Below, one piece after another: positions 19,601 through 27,533 of a DNA stretch of 64,000 bases. The notes under the pieces were generated by a model, which was not told where the DNA came from, ran no database searches, and worked only from the letters and a program-made list of their open reading frames with translations. The stretch's first letter is position 1. The number at the start of each line of letters is the position of its first letter. Location: contig JAFYJV010000018.1 of the NCBI GenBank assembly GCA_017537965.1, forward strand, positions 1-64,000. The letters are read 5' to 3'. A program made the translations under genes and the position numbers. The DNA comes from Bacteroidales bacterium (lineage in GTDB: Bacteria > Bacteroidota > Bacteroidia > Bacteroidales > F082).

Positions 19601-19698
19601 GGCGAGGTGACCGTGGCGATGGCGATGACGGCTGCGATGAGGGCGAGTCCGACGAGGGAGGCCAGGGTGATGCCGATGATTTTCAGTGTTTTTCGCAT
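16615..19698 (-). CDS. AsmA family protein
   Basis: The product has 1027 residues with a single N-terminal membrane anchor (residues ~7-30, IIGITLASLVGLALIAAVIA) followed by a very long beta-rich periplasmic part. The start fits the AsmA family: TVTSPNRLTKMVKKYVPRYV, then FDLALERANLTLIKTFPDIGLELDQV. Many alternating 'L-L-L' and 'G-x-V' strand patterns follow, and the C-terminal part (~830-1000) resembles the AsmA-like C-terminal region. AsmA/TamB-like proteins are thought to form lipid-conducting bridges between inner and outer membranes; that role here is inferred from the family. The start overlaps the end of the upstream small lipoprotein gene by 16 bases, so the two are translationally coupled. 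Confidence 0.85.
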   Translation of the reverse strand: MRKTLKIIGITLASLVGLALIAAVIAIATVTSPNRLTKMVKKYVPRYVNFDLALERANLTLIKTFPDIGLELDQVAILSPMAGAPSDTLVKADKLILSADAKRFLKDKQIIVHQLLLEQPSVLLFTDTLGHSNLDIFTSEQEKDTLDQPFDYGIDLKQVKLSDASVTYIDQRSKLHTEAHGLDLEVNGTMSDDDIQAALSLQANDIGLAMNPLQGALQKLQLGFEGRMDDFNLVDGTLTVHSPDATLQNGDDLLRHDAIELRLPLRLDLQNLHATLDDASVGLNDYHISLAGNLGMEPQGDIDLDLAFQTNTLDIEDVMNRLPDAITKSLGGIGFKGQLELTDGTVKGILNDTLLPVITAQVTTHDATIRIPEMPYPFTKTELSTLLTLDLNDSINARNIQLNAVWNRSKFTIKGALTDLADDMDLNLNLRSNLVMADLKGFLPSNMALKGRGDVKMTLKSKLRDLLQAVTKYQFNNRLKADAQITLNDFALNMDTIQARSPKMNLELVVPASRKEKSRSGAYLGLKSDILNTSLGNGKNAVLETMHFYGTADRLNKGIEAMLANFTMQMGSLVLAYDTINVDAKQTEIALETTPQNKKGLNLHTNFKGHQLNATAGSSYTLHAQALNVKATAQENKGKDDFINRWNPTADFTLNNADLTMAGLDETIVIPTIDFLLDPNELGFKRGTVKIGKSDMTLEGNVIGISKWMENHDNLLKAEMQLTSDYLDINEIMELTSGLGVQPDSTATAKTEETKGDDPFMVPEGIDFNFGIHAKKALYRNFDLNSLGGTATVKDGTLLLREIGFTNEAAEMQLTAIYQSPRKNHLFLGIDFHLLNVQIYDLLHMIPEIDTLVPMLKTFDGAGEFHIAAQTNLNSKYELKMSTLRASADIEAANLRVRDIASFTKITDLLKVSTNGEYKVDSIDIQMTAFRNEVDLWPFQIAIGKYKAVVDGHYNLNTIGEYHISVTDSPLPTRLGLKIAGPLDNLSYSLESCKYPHLYRPDRRNETEELVMQLKQKIAERLKDNVL

Positions 19699-20072
19699 GG
19701 CTCTATGAAGATACGGATAAAGTTATGCTCATTGCCGTAGCTGTCATGGTAGGTGAGCTCGGTGGAAGTAAGCTCGGTGACGGTATAGATCTTTGGCACG
19801 ATGGTGCTGTCCCAAAGGAGATGCTCGACCAGCAGCTGGTCGTTGTCAAGGGTCCAAGTAAAATAGGTGGCTTCTTCTTCCGTGATGTCCTCACTGGTAT
19901 CCCAGGTATAGCCGCCGCCGTCTTCCAGATAGGTCTCGTGAAGGGTGCCTTCAATCCATTTGCCATAAAGCAAGGTCTCGTCGAAATGGTTTTCCTGGGG
20001 CATTTGGCAGCCTGTCAGGAAGATCATCACGACGATGCTTAGGACGCAGAAGATCCATTTGGAGGTTTTCAT
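19683..20072 (-). CDS. small lipoprotein, lipocalin-like
   Basis: The 129-residue product begins MKTSKWIFCVLSIVVMIFLTGC, a lipoprotein signal with Cys at residue 22. The mature part (LLYGKWIEGTLHETY, then YFTWTLDNDQLLVEH, then YTVTELTSTELTYHD) has the strand pattern and GxW start of the lipocalin-like proteins common in Bacteroidales. No ligand can be named. The ATG at 20072 was chosen because an upstream in-frame TTG is the tail of a -7 box (20091-20098). The gene overlaps the start of the AsmA-like gene, suggesting a shared envelope role. Confidence 0.75.
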   Translation of the reverse strand: MKTSKWIFCVLSIVVMIFLTGCQMPQENHFDETLLYGKWIEGTLHETYLEDGGGYTWDTSEDITEEEATYFTWTLDNDQLLVEHLLWDSTIVPKIYTVTELTSTELTYHDSYGNEHNFIRIFIEPCEKH

Positions 20073-20090
20073 AGGGTTGGTATTTGAGTG

Positions 20091-20098
20091 CAAAGCTA
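20091..20098 (-). promoter_or_regulatory. Bacteroidota -7 box for the small lipoprotein / AsmA-like operon
   Basis: The minus strand reads TAGCTTTG, matching TAnnTTTG. It is only 18 bases from the ATG, so the leader is about 10-12 bases. Confidence 0.55.
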
Positions 20099-20109
20099 AT
20101 AATAATTGT

Positions 20110-20694
20110 TTACTCGCTCTTCTGGTTCATTGCCTTCAGATAACAAGCACGGCATAAAGGTTCGTAGCTTTCAGTCTCGCCGAGGACCACCAGCTTGTCG
20201 CCGGCAATGGTGCGGTGCGAATACTGTGCCTGTCCGCCGCAACCCACGCAGATGGCGTGGACCTTGGTGACGTCCTCGGCGATGGCCATCAGCTTCGGCA
20301 TCGGCCCGAAAGGATTGCCTAGGAAGTCCATGTCAAGCCCTGCGATGATGACCCTTACCCCGTTGTTGGCCAACTGCTGACAAACGTTGGGCAGTTCATC
20401 GTCGAGAAACTGTGCCTCGTCAATGCCGATGACATCCACGTCATTGGCATACAATAGGATCTGCGTAGCGTTCTCCACGGGGATGGAATGCAAGGCCGTG
20501 GCGTTATGCGACACCACATCCTCCTCACTGTAGCGCGTGTCAACTCCGGGCTTGAAGATCTCTACCCTCAACTTTGCTATCTTTGCCCGCTTCAAACGAC
20601 GGATCAACTCCTCCGTCTTGCCAGAAAACATGGAGCCGCAGATGACCTCAATCCACCCTTGCGTCCTGTTGTGATAATCTTTTTCGAGAAACAT
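20110..20694 (-). CDS. tdk: thymidine kinase (class II)
   Basis: The 194-residue cytoplasmic enzyme phosphorylates thymidine to dTMP in the salvage pathway. Seen: the P-loop GSMFSGKT (residues 20-27), the DEAQF Walker-B-type motif ([11 protein letters not shown]), the lasso/substrate segment QYSHRTIAG, and two zinc-ribbon pairs CVGC and CRAC. Length is typical of the type II family. It is expressed from its own promoter (20741-20748), divergent from the acidic coiled-coil gene. Confidence 0.95.
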   Translation of the reverse strand: MFLEKDYHNRTQGWIEVICGSMFSGKTEELIRRLKRAKIAKLRVEIFKPGVDTRYSEEDVVSHNATALHSIPVENATQILLYANDVDVIGIDEAQFLDDELPNVCQQLANNGVRVIIAGLDMDFLGNPFGPMPKLMAIAEDVTKVHAICVGCGGQAQYSHRTIAGDKLVVLGETESYEPLCRACYLKAMNQKSE

Positions 20695-20740
20695 TCCGTG
20701 TATGTTTTGAAATCTTTGTAATTTAGCGTTTCATTCAAAG

Positions 20741-20748
20741 CAAAATTA
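20741..20748 (-). promoter_or_regulatory. Bacteroidota -7 box for tdk
   Basis: The minus strand reads TAATTTTG. Predicted leader length is about 40 bases. It lies in the 68-base divergent gap between tdk and the gene at 20763. Confidence 0.5.
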
Positions 20749-20762
20749 AAGATAAAACCGAT

Positions 20763-22034
20763 ATGAACGACTCATTCAACGAGCAAAAAGAGATTTTAAG
20801 TTCTTTGAAACACGAAATCAGCCTGTTACATCAACAGGTGGACTATCTCATCCGCAACGAAAAAGACCTCGGACTCCTCGATCTCGACGTGATGATGAAC
20901 CGTACACACCGCATTTATGACCAATTGTGTTCCATCAACATCGGACATCCTGCCGAAGAAGACCAGGATCTTGAGATCGCTCCCGAGATGCTGAACGCCT
21001 TTTTCGGATTGGATGAAAAGAACGAAGAGACTGAAGAATCGGAGGAAGCGAAGGGAGAATCAGAGGAAGTGATGGAAGATCCAGGGAAAATGACAGAAGA
21101 TTCGGAAATAGTAATAGAAGATTCGGAGGAGAATACTATAGAAACTGAAGAGGAAATAGCTGAACCTGTAGAGACCTTATCCGAGAATGAAACTTTGTCG
21201 GAGAACGAGGGCCAGCCTGAAGAAACGCCTGTGGAAGATACTCCAAAAGAAGAGGATTATGGATTCATCTTTAAAATGGAACCTTTGGAAGAAGCCCCCG
21301 AAACGACTCCCGCTGAAGAACAGTCCGTTTCTGACAATACTAACAATGTTTATACTACGGGCGACGAGATCGAAATGGTGATCCCTCATATCGATTTTCC
21401 TGAGATCCCCGACGATGCTTCCGAGAACCTGGAAGAAGAACAGGTTTCGGAAGAACAAATTCCTGAAGAAGGACAGACCCTCGAAATAGAGGAAATTGCC
21501 GAAGAAGAACAGGCTCCCGAAGAAGAGGAAACCCCTGTGGACGAAGAGGAATCCATGGAGGAAGAAAATGAAGCCCCCAACAGAGAATTGAAACTCTTTG
21601 AAGAGGATACTTTCATTGACGAGAAGCCTTTCGTGGAGGTTCCACAACAGCAACCCGAGGAGGAGTTGGCCTACGAGCCCATCATCTTTGGCGACATGGA
21701 AGAGAAAGAAGACATAGGCTTTGAGATTGAAGAAACCCTCGGCGAGAAGATGCAGCACGAAGAAGACCATTCCCTGGCCGCCATGCTTCAACACCAGCCA
21801 GTGCTCAGCCTCAAGTCTTCCATAGGCATTAACGACAAGTTCTTGCTGGTTAACGAGTTGTTTAACGGAAGCATGGAGAAATACAACCGCTCCATTGAGA
21901 ACCTTGACGACCTGAAGACACTCAACGGGGCGTTGATCTACCTGAACGAGCTTCGCATCGAGCTGCAATGGAACAGCAACAACGAAGCTTATAAGAAACT
22001 GCTTGAGTTGGTTCACCGTAAGTTTGAGCAATGA
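20763..22034 (+). CDS. acidic protein with N-terminal coiled coil and conserved C-terminal domain
   Basis: The 423-residue product is not recognised as a named family. Residues ~5-60 look like a coiled coil (EQKEILSSLKHEISLLHQQVDYL). Residues ~80-330 are extremely acidic and low in complexity (runs of E-E with P, probably disordered). Residues ~345-423 form an ordered, leucine-rich domain (INDKFLLVNELFNG, then YLNELRIELQW). No signal peptide or membrane segment is visible, so it is probably cytoplasmic. It ends 1 base before the rsmI start and probably forms an operon with rsmI and the OstA-like gene. The architecture suggests a scaffold or interaction protein, which is inference. Confidence 0.75.
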   Translation: MNDSFNEQKEILSSLKHEISLLHQQVDYLIRNEKDLGLLDLDVMMNRTHRIYDQLCSINIGHPAEEDQDLEIAPEMLNAFFGLDEKNEETEESEEAKGESEEVMEDPGKMTEDSEIVIEDSEENTIETEEEIAEPVETLSENETLSENEGQPEETPVEDTPKEEDYGFIFKMEPLEEAPETTPAEEQSVSDNTNNVYTTGDEIEMVIPHIDFPEIPDDASENLEEEQVSEEQIPEEGQTLEIEEIAEEEQAPEEEETPVDEEESMEEENEAPNRELKLFEEDTFIDEKPFVEVPQQQPEEELAYEPIIFGDMEEKEDIGFEIEETLGEKMQHEEDHSLAAMLQHQPVLSLKSSIGINDKFLLVNELFNGSMEKYNRSIENLDDLKTLNGALIYLNELRIELQWNSNNEAYKKLLELVHRKFEQ

Positions 22035-22035
22035 C

Positions 22036-22716
22036 ATGACACAGCTGTTTCTCGTCCCCACTCCAATAGGCAACCTTGAAGACATCACTTTGAGAGCCAT
22101 TCGTGTCCTGAAAGAGGTCGATGTCATCCTCGCCGAAGACACACGTACATCGGGCAACTTGTTACGCCATCTTGGTATTAGCAAGCCCATGACGGCTTTC
22201 CACCTGAACAATGAGCATCAACAGGTGGAGCATATCGCTGACCGTATTGAAGCGGGCGAGATCATGGCACTAGTCACCGACGCCGGTACTCCCGGGATCT
22301 CCGATCCAGGATTCATGCTCGTCAGGGAATGCCTCAAACGCGGCCTCCAGGTGGAGTGCCTCCCCGGAGCTACCGCCTTCGTTCCAGCGCTTGTCAACTC
22401 CGGCCTGCCTGCCGACCATTTCATCTTCGAAGGGTTCCTGCCACACAAAAAGGGGAGACAGACCAAGATACAGGCCATTGTCAACTATCCCTATACAACC
22501 ATCCTCTATGAGTCGCCTTATCGTCTGATGAAGACTTTGCAGCAATTGATGGAGGTTGCCGGTCCTGAACGTCAAGTGTCAGTGGCGAGGGAACTTACCA
22601 AGATACATGAAGAGAATGTACGAGGCACCCTGCAAGATGTGATCGCCTACTTCAGCCAGAAAGAAGTCAAGGGCGAAATAGTCATCGTGTTAAGTGGAAC
22701 AAAAGATGAAGAATAA
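22036..22716 (+). CDS. rsmI: 16S rRNA (cytidine1402-2'-O)-methyltransferase
   Basis: The 226-residue SAM-dependent enzyme methylates the 2'-O of C1402 in the ribosomal decoding centre. Seen: the N-terminal signature FLVPTPIGNLEDITLRA, EDTRTSGNLLRHL, the loop VTDAGTPGISDPGF, GATAFVPALVNSGLP and the segment YESPYRLMKTL. All are hallmarks of the RsmI/tetrapyrrole methylase fold. Length is shorter than the E. coli protein at the C-terminus, as is usual in Bacteroidota. The ATG at 22036 immediately follows the stop of the upstream gene; the longer frame would overlap it. Confidence 0.95.
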   Translation: MTQLFLVPTPIGNLEDITLRAIRVLKEVDVILAEDTRTSGNLLRHLGISKPMTAFHLNNEHQQVEHIADRIEAGEIMALVTDAGTPGISDPGFMLVRECLKRGLQVECLPGATAFVPALVNSGLPADHFIFEGFLPHKKGRQTKIQAIVNYPYTTILYESPYRLMKTLQQLMEVAGPERQVSVARELTKIHEENVRGTLQDVIAYFSQKEVKGEIVIVLSGTKDEE

Positions 22717-22719
22717 AAG

Positions 22720-24312
22720 GTGAGAGGTTTCTTTTTAGGCATAGTATTCATCTTGTTTTCGGGGCTGTTGTCGGCACAAAACTTCTTGCCTCCCGACACG
22801 ACGGCGAAGCCCAAGAAGGAACGCACCATGGTTCATATCGAACATGCCAACCAGTTCCATAAAGCCGCAGGATCCGATGCCGTGCGCCTCATCGGTCGTG
22901 TGCACATCCGCCACGACTCGACCCATTTTTACTGTGACAGTGCCTATTACTACGAGCGCCGCAATAGTTTCGATGCCTTCCAGAACGTCCACATCAACGT
23001 CAACGACAGCATCGACATGTATTGTCGGACCATGACATACGATGGCGATAGGCGTTTTGCCGAGTTTTTTGAAGAGGTGCGGATGAAAGACGACTCCACC
23101 TTGCTTGAAACGGAGTATATGACCTATGACCGCGACTTGCATCTGGCCTGCTATCCCGATCATGGCGTGACGACCCGAGGCGACAAACGGCTTGTCAGCG
23201 ACATTGGCTTCTACCGTGACGACTTGAAGGAGCTGCGATTCTTCAAGACCGTGGAAGTCACCAGCCCGAAATACCAGATGTACACCGATACGCTTTTCTA
23301 TAATACCCGAAAGGAGAAAATGTGGTTCCAAGGCCCGACCACCATTGTCAACGAAGAGAACGTCATGGAAGGCGAACACGGCTATTATCTCACGGAACGC
23401 AATCTGGCCTATCTCGACAAGAATCCGGTGATGCACAACGAGACTCAGCGGATGAGCGCTGATTCGTTGCTCTACGACAGACAGCAGGGCTTCGCCAAGG
23501 CCATGAACACCATCTACATGATCGACACCTCTTATAAAGTGATCCTCCAAGGCGAATATGCAGAGGTCTGGGAGAAAACCGGGTTCTCGTTTGCCACCGA
23601 CAGCGCCTTTGTCACCTATTACGACGGAGGCGACTCGCTTTACATCACTGCCGATACGATGTTCTACCATTTCAAGACGGAACTCAACGACGAGGAGAAG
23701 ATCATAGGCAGACGTCATGTGCGTTTTTACAAGTCGGATATGCAGGGACAATGCGACACGATGACCTACTTTATGGCCGATTCCACCGTGAGGATGCGCC
23801 ATAAACCCGTGCTGTGGGCGGAGCGCTCGCAGATGACGGGCGACAGCATCGACATCAAGATTGTCAACCACACCGTCGACAGTGTGTTGCAGCTTGGACA
23901 CGCCTTGCTGGTTTCGCGCGATACGGTGGAAGGTTACAATCAGATCAAAGGCGGCGACATGATTTCAAGATTCCGCAAAGGCAACCTGCATCATATCGAC
24001 GTGAATGGTGATGCCAAGACCATCTCGTGGCTGCGCGAAGACGACGGCGACCTCATCGGAATCAACATTTCTTCGTCAAAGACCATGCAGATCTTGATGA
24101 AAGACAACAGTATTGACAGGATCAAGTATTATCTGGACATTGACGAGACCCTTTATCCTGAGAAAGATCTCAAGGAGAAAGACCGCTATCTGGATGGGTT
24201 TATTTGGCTGGAGGAGTTCCGGCCCAAGGATCGTGGTGAGATCTTTTTAAAGGGGACGGAAGACGAAAGTCAAGAGATGGAAAACGATAGTCAGGAGACG
24301 GAAGAGCTGTAG
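22720..24312 (+). CDS. OstA-like protein (LptA/LptD N-domain family)
   Basis: The product has 530 residues with a signal peptide (MRGFFLGIVFILFSGLLSAQ) read from a GTG start at 22720; the frame has a stop (the TAA of rsmI) just upstream, so no ATG alternative keeps the signal. The body is a chain of beta-strand repeats such as RLIGRVHIRHDSTHFYCDSAYYY and MTYDGDRRFAEFFEEVRMKDD, as in the OstA domain of lipopolysaccharide-transport proteins. A role in moving or scaffolding LPS in the periplasm is inferred. The last ~19 residues are encoded by a heptamer repeat tract (24256-24304) and the end overlaps coaX tail to tail by 22 bases. Confidence 0.8.
   Translation: MRGFFLGIVFILFSGLLSAQNFLPPDTTAKPKKERTMVHIEHANQFHKAAGSDAVRLIGRVHIRHDSTHFYCDSAYYYERRNSFDAFQNVHINVNDSIDMYCRTMTYDGDRRFAEFFEEVRMKDDSTLLETEYMTYDRDLHLACYPDHGVTTRGDKRLVSDIGFYRDDLKELRFFKTVEVTSPKYQMYTDTLFYNTRKEKMWFQGPTTIVNEENVMEGEHGYYLTERNLAYLDKNPVMHNETQRMSADSLLYDRQQGFAKAMNTIYMIDTSYKVILQGEYAEVWEKTGFSFATDSAFVTYYDGGDSLYITADTMFYHFKTELNDEEKIIGRRHVRFYKSDMQGQCDTMTYFMADSTVRMRHKPVLWAERSQMTGDSIDIKIVNHTVDSVLQLGHALLVSRDTVEGYNQIKGGDMISRFRKGNLHHIDVNGDAKTISWLREDDGDLIGINISSSKTMQILMKDNSIDRIKYYLDIDETLYPEKDLKEKDRYLDGFIWLEEFRPKDRGEIFLKGTEDESQEMENDSQETEEL
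24256..24304. repeat. heptamer repeat tract spanning two convergent gene ends
   Basis: Seven tandem units: ACGGAAG, ACGAAAG, TCAAGAG, ATGGAAA, ACGATAG, TCAGGAG, ACGGAAG. It encodes most of the OstA-like C-terminus on the plus strand, and carries the TGA stop of coaX (24291-24293) on the minus strand. The unit ACGGAAG is the same, on the opposite strand, as the TCTTCCG unit inside the polyprenyl synthase gene. Confidence 0.7.
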
Positions 24313-25031
24313 AGGTAGTATAGACCTCGTAAGATCAAGGTTTCATCCACTTTTATTGATCGACGGCAGAAAGGTGCCACCACTCCTGACATGCCGCCGG
24401 TGAGGACAACGGTGTAATCCATCCCCGTCTCTTCTTCGATGCGTGTCACCATGCCGTCGATCATGGCTGCATGGCCGTTGACGATGCCGCTGTTGATGCA
24501 GTCTTGCGTGTTGGTCCCGATGACCCGTTCGGGCACTAAAAGCCGATAGTCTTTCAACTGGGCGGCTTTGTCGGTGATGGCTCGGAAGGAGGTATAGATG
24601 CCGGGACCTATGGAGCCGCCTCGGAACACGCCTTGGGTGTCGATCACCGAGAACGTGGTTGCCGTGCCCAGATCCACCACGATGATGGGAAGGGCATAGT
24701 CGTGAATGGCACCTGCCGCATCGGCGATGCGGTCGGCACCCAACGAAGAGGGCTCATCCAAGGCGATCTCGAAAGGAGGAAGCAGGTCGCGTTTCACCAA
24801 CGAGCAGGGCAGCGAAGTCACCTGAAGGACAGCCTCTTCCACCAAGGGGGTCACCGAGGGGACCACCGACGACAGCAGCACACGATCCACCGTGTGCCCG
24901 TCCAAAAAGTTGGCGATTTGGCCGACGAAGGCTTCCGACGAAGAGGGAACCCTCAAGAACGAAAGCACCTTGGAGCCTTGAAGCAGACCCATGAACACGG
25001 TGCTGTTGCCGATGTCGAGACAGAGGATCAT
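24291..25031 (-). CDS. coaX: type III pantothenate kinase
   Basis: The 246-residue enzyme phosphorylates pantothenate, the first step from vitamin to CoA, in the cytoplasm. Seen: the phosphate motif DIGNSTVFMG (residues 5-14), LGADRIADAAGA, DLGTATTFSVID and GGSIGPGI. Type III kinases need a monovalent cation and resist CoA feedback (family knowledge). The ATG overlaps the coaBC stop (ATGA), so it is the last gene of the pan-coa operon. Its C-terminus (YSSSVS) and stop come from a heptamer repeat tract, so the native end may have been altered. Confidence 0.95.
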   Translation of the reverse strand: MILCLDIGNSTVFMGLLQGSKVLSFLRVPSSSEAFVGQIANFLDGHTVDRVLLSSVVPSVTPLVEEAVLQVTSLPCSLVKRDLLPPFEIALDEPSSLGADRIADAAGAIHDYALPIIVVDLGTATTFSVIDTQGVFRGGSIGPGIYTSFRAITDKAAQLKDYRLLVPERVIGTNTQDCINSGIVNGHAAMIDGMVTRIEEETGMDYTVVLTGGMSGVVAPFCRRSIKVDETLILRGLYYLYSSSVS

Positions 25032-26227
25032 AATGTGTTAAGGAGGGCTGACAATTGGTCCAGGATCTGATGTGCTACTGCTTCCTTGCTCATGAGAGGC
25101 AGCTGTTTCACCGAGTCGCGCGTGATCAGCGTCACCACGTTGGTGTCCACCCCGAAACCTGCGCCTTGGTCGTTGAGGTTGTTGGCAACGACGAGGTCCA
25201 GGTTCTTCTCCACTAGCTTCTTCTGGGAGTTTTCGACAAGGTTGCCTGTCTCCATGGAGAAGCCGCATATCAGTTGTTTGGGGGCTTTCATGGCACCTAA
25301 GGTACGGAGGATGTCGGCGGTGCGTTTCAACGGCAGCGTCAGTTCGCCGTCATTTTTCTTGACCTTTTCGGTATGGTATGTTGCCGGGGTATAGTCGGCC
25401 ACGGCAGCTGACTTGATGAGCAAGTCGCATTCAGGGAAATGTTTTTGTACGGCTTCGAGCATCTCGGCAGCGGTCTGCACTTTTATGGTATCCACGAGCA
25501 GTGGAGGTTCCACGGGGGTATGGCCGCTGACGAGAGTCACCTGCGCGCCGCGCTCCAGCGCGGCGCGTGCGATGGCGAAGCCCATCTTTCCCGTCGAGTG
25601 GTTGCTGATGTAACGCACCGGGTCGATGGGTTCCTGGGTGGGACCGGCGGTGACCAGCACACGCACCCCCTTCAGGTCTTTTTCGTACGCTACCGCCTTC
25701 CGTAGATAAGCCATCAACACCGCTTCGTCGGGCATTTTGCCCTCGCCGACGTCGGCACAAGCCAGCCTGCCTACTTGAGGCGGAATGACCTCGATGCCAT
25801 GACGGGCCAACTTCTCAAGGTTCTCCTGGACAAAGCTGTTGCGGTACATGTTGGTGTTCATCGCCGGCGACACGATGATGGGGCATTGTGCTGCAAGGAC
25901 CATGGTGCTCAGCATGTCGTCGGCGATGCCGTTGGCCATCTTGCCGATGATATTGGCCGTGGCAGGAGCCACTAGGATGACATCGGCTTTCTTCGCCAAA
26001 GAGACATGGGCCACATGGAACTCGAAGTTGCGGTCGAAAGTGTCCACCAAACACTTGTTGCCCGTCAGCGTCTCAAAAGTAATGGGGTTGATGAAGTGGG
26101 TGGCGTTGTGCGTCATCACGACATGCACCTCACAGCCCTCTTTCACCAACGAGCTCGCCAGCCCTGCAATTTTGTAGGCAGCGATGCTGCCGCTGACACC
26201 CAGCACGATAGTCTTGTCTTTCATCAT
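25028..26227 (-). CDS. coaBC: bifunctional phosphopantothenoylcysteine synthetase/decarboxylase
   Basis: The 399-residue fusion performs two steps of CoA synthesis: ligation of cysteine to 4'-phosphopantothenate (C-terminal CoaB) and FMN-dependent decarboxylation (N-terminal CoaC). Seen: SGSIAAYK, the PAMNTNMY motif, the active-site loop [13 protein letters not shown], then [20 protein letters not shown] and NHSTGKMG of CoaB, and the EKVKK region. The ATG at 26227 overlaps the panD stop as ATGA, which fixes the start; a GTG two codons upstream is in frame but not needed. Coupled to coaX by a second ATGA overlap. Confidence 0.95.
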   Translation of the reverse strand: MMKDKTIVLGVSGSIAAYKIAGLASSLVKEGCEVHVVMTHNATHFINPITFETLTGNKCLVDTFDRNFEFHVAHVSLAKKADVILVAPATANIIGKMANGIADDMLSTMVLAAQCPIIVSPAMNTNMYRNSFVQENLEKLARHGIEVIPPQVGRLACADVGEGKMPDEAVLMAYLRKAVAYEKDLKGVRVLVTAGPTQEPIDPVRYISNHSTGKMGFAIARAALERGAQVTLVSGHTPVEPPLLVDTIKVQTAAEMLEAVQKHFPECDLLIKSAAVADYTPATYHTEKVKKNDGELTLPLKRTADILRTLGAMKAPKQLICGFSMETGNLVENSQKKLVEKNLDLVVANNLNDQGAGFGVDTNVVTLITRDSVKQLPLMSKEAVAHQILDQLSALLNTL

Positions 26228-26637
26228 TGCCACTCTGTATTAAGGTCGTCCTGATCGATCAAGAGACCGTGTTTCTCATAATTAGCGATATGAGCCGATC
26301 TGTTCACATGATCGACGAATATCACAGTCGGCGAATGGGCCTTCAGCTCTTCTTCGTTGAGCCAGACGTATGCCATGATGATGACCTTGTCGCCTATCTC
26401 CACCAGACGGGCAGCGGCACCATTGAGGCAGATCACTCCGCTGTCGCGTTCCCCTGCAATGACGTAGGTTTCGAGACGGTTGCCGTTGTTGATGTCAACG
26501 ACCTGCACGCGCTCGTATTCATGGATGCCTGCGGCCTCAATCAAGGCTTCGTCGATGGTGATGCTCCCCACATAATCCAGTTCCGCCTGTGTGACGGTGG
26601 CGCGATGGATCTTCGCCTTTAACATTTGAGTGAACAT
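26224..26637 (-). CDS. panD: aspartate 1-decarboxylase (precursor)
   Basis: The 137-residue pyruvoyl enzyme makes beta-alanine for pantothenate. The precursor self-cleaves at Gly-Ser to form the pyruvoyl group; the site is visible as YVGSITID (Ser 26). Other hallmarks are [16 protein letters not shown] at the start, the [11 protein letters not shown] segment and [18 protein letters not shown]. It is slightly longer than usual at the C-terminus. It lies between panC (16-base gap) and coaBC (ATGA overlap). Confidence 0.95.
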   Translation of the reverse strand: MFTQMLKAKIHRATVTQAELDYVGSITIDEALIEAAGIHEYERVQVVDINNGNRLETYVIAGERDSGVICLNGAAARLVEIGDKVIIMAYVWLNEEELKAHSPTVIFVDHVNRSAHIANYEKHGLLIDQDDLNTEWQ

Positions 26638-26653
26638 GTCTTTATCCTTTTTC

Positions 26654-27502
26654 TTAGATGGTTACGATGAAGTTATCAATGAGACGGGTCTTCCCGATAT
26701 AGACTGCCATGGCAAACAACACTTCGCCCTGCACTAGGTCAATCTTTTGCACCGAGTTCAGCTCAACGGCCTCCACATAATCGATTCGGGCCATGGGCTC
26801 AGCTAGGATACAGGCCTTCATGGCGTCCACCACCTTATGGGCGTCACGCTCGCCAGCTTCAACACACTGCTGTCCTACCTTGACAGCGCGTGACAACACC
26901 AAGGCAGCCTTACGCTCTTCTGGATTCAGATAGGTGTTGCGCGAACTCTTGGCGAGGCCGTCGGCTTCCCTGACGATGGGGCAGGGGACGATCTCCACGG
27001 GGATATTGAGATCCTTTACCATACGACGGATCACCGACAGCTGTTGGGCATCTTTCTGTCCGAAGTAAGCTCGGTCGGGCTGGACGATGTTAAACAATTT
27101 GTTCACCACGGTGCACACGCCTCTGAAATGGATTGGGCGCGACTTGCCGCACAATTCCGCTGTGGGACCGTTCATGTCCACAAAAGAGCAGAATCCCTCG
27201 TCGTACATCTCTTCCGGCTCGGGGTTGAAGATGAGGTTGGCCCCTGCTGACTCGCAGAGACGGGTGTCGGCGGCAAGGTCACGGGGATATTTGTCGAGAT
27301 CCTCGGTGGGACCGAACTGCATGGGGTTGACGAACACGCTGACTACCACGCGGTCGTTTTGTTGCACAGCCTTATCTACGAGGCTCTTGTGTCCCTCGTG
27401 GAGGTATCCCATAGTGGGCACTAAACCAACGGTCAGACCTTCTTTTCTCCATTGTTTCACGGTCTCTCTAACCTCTAAAATGGTATGGACTACTTTAATC
27501 AT
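26654..27502 (-). CDS. panC: pantoate--beta-alanine ligase
   Basis: The 282-residue ATP-dependent enzyme joins pantoate and beta-alanine. Seen: the HIGH-type motif [11 protein letters not shown] (residues ~29-39), [33 protein letters not shown] and the KMSKS-like loop KSSRNTYL. The length is normal. The 24-base gap to panB upstream consists of a heptamer-like repeat. Confidence 0.96.
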   Translation of the reverse strand: MIKVVHTILEVRETVKQWRKEGLTVGLVPTMGYLHEGHKSLVDKAVQQNDRVVVSVFVNPMQFGPTEDLDKYPRDLAADTRLCESAGANLIFNPEPEEMYDEGFCSFVDMNGPTAELCGKSRPIHFRGVCTVVNKLFNIVQPDRAYFGQKDAQQLSVIRRMVKDLNIPVEIVPCPIVREADGLAKSSRNTYLNPEERKAALVLSRAVKVGQQCVEAGERDAHKVVDAMKACILAEPMARIDYVEAVELNSVQKIDLVQGEVLFAMAVYIGKTRLIDNFIVTI

Positions 27503-27505
27503 ATC

Positions 27506-27533
27506 TCTAAATTCTTGATTCTAAATTCAATAT
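27506..27533. repeat. heptamer repeat tract between panB and panC
   Basis: Four units: TCTAAAT, TCTTGAT, TCTAAAT, TCAATAT. They fill the gap between the two genes, and the TGA stop of panB (27527-27529) lies in the last unit. This is an A/T-rich variant of the repeat found at the other gene ends. Confidence 0.5.

Noticed and set aside
22735..23901. A 388-codon minus-strand frame opposite the OstA-like gene
   Set aside because: The plus-strand product has a signal peptide and family repeats; the antisense product matches nothing and has the biased composition of a shadow frame.
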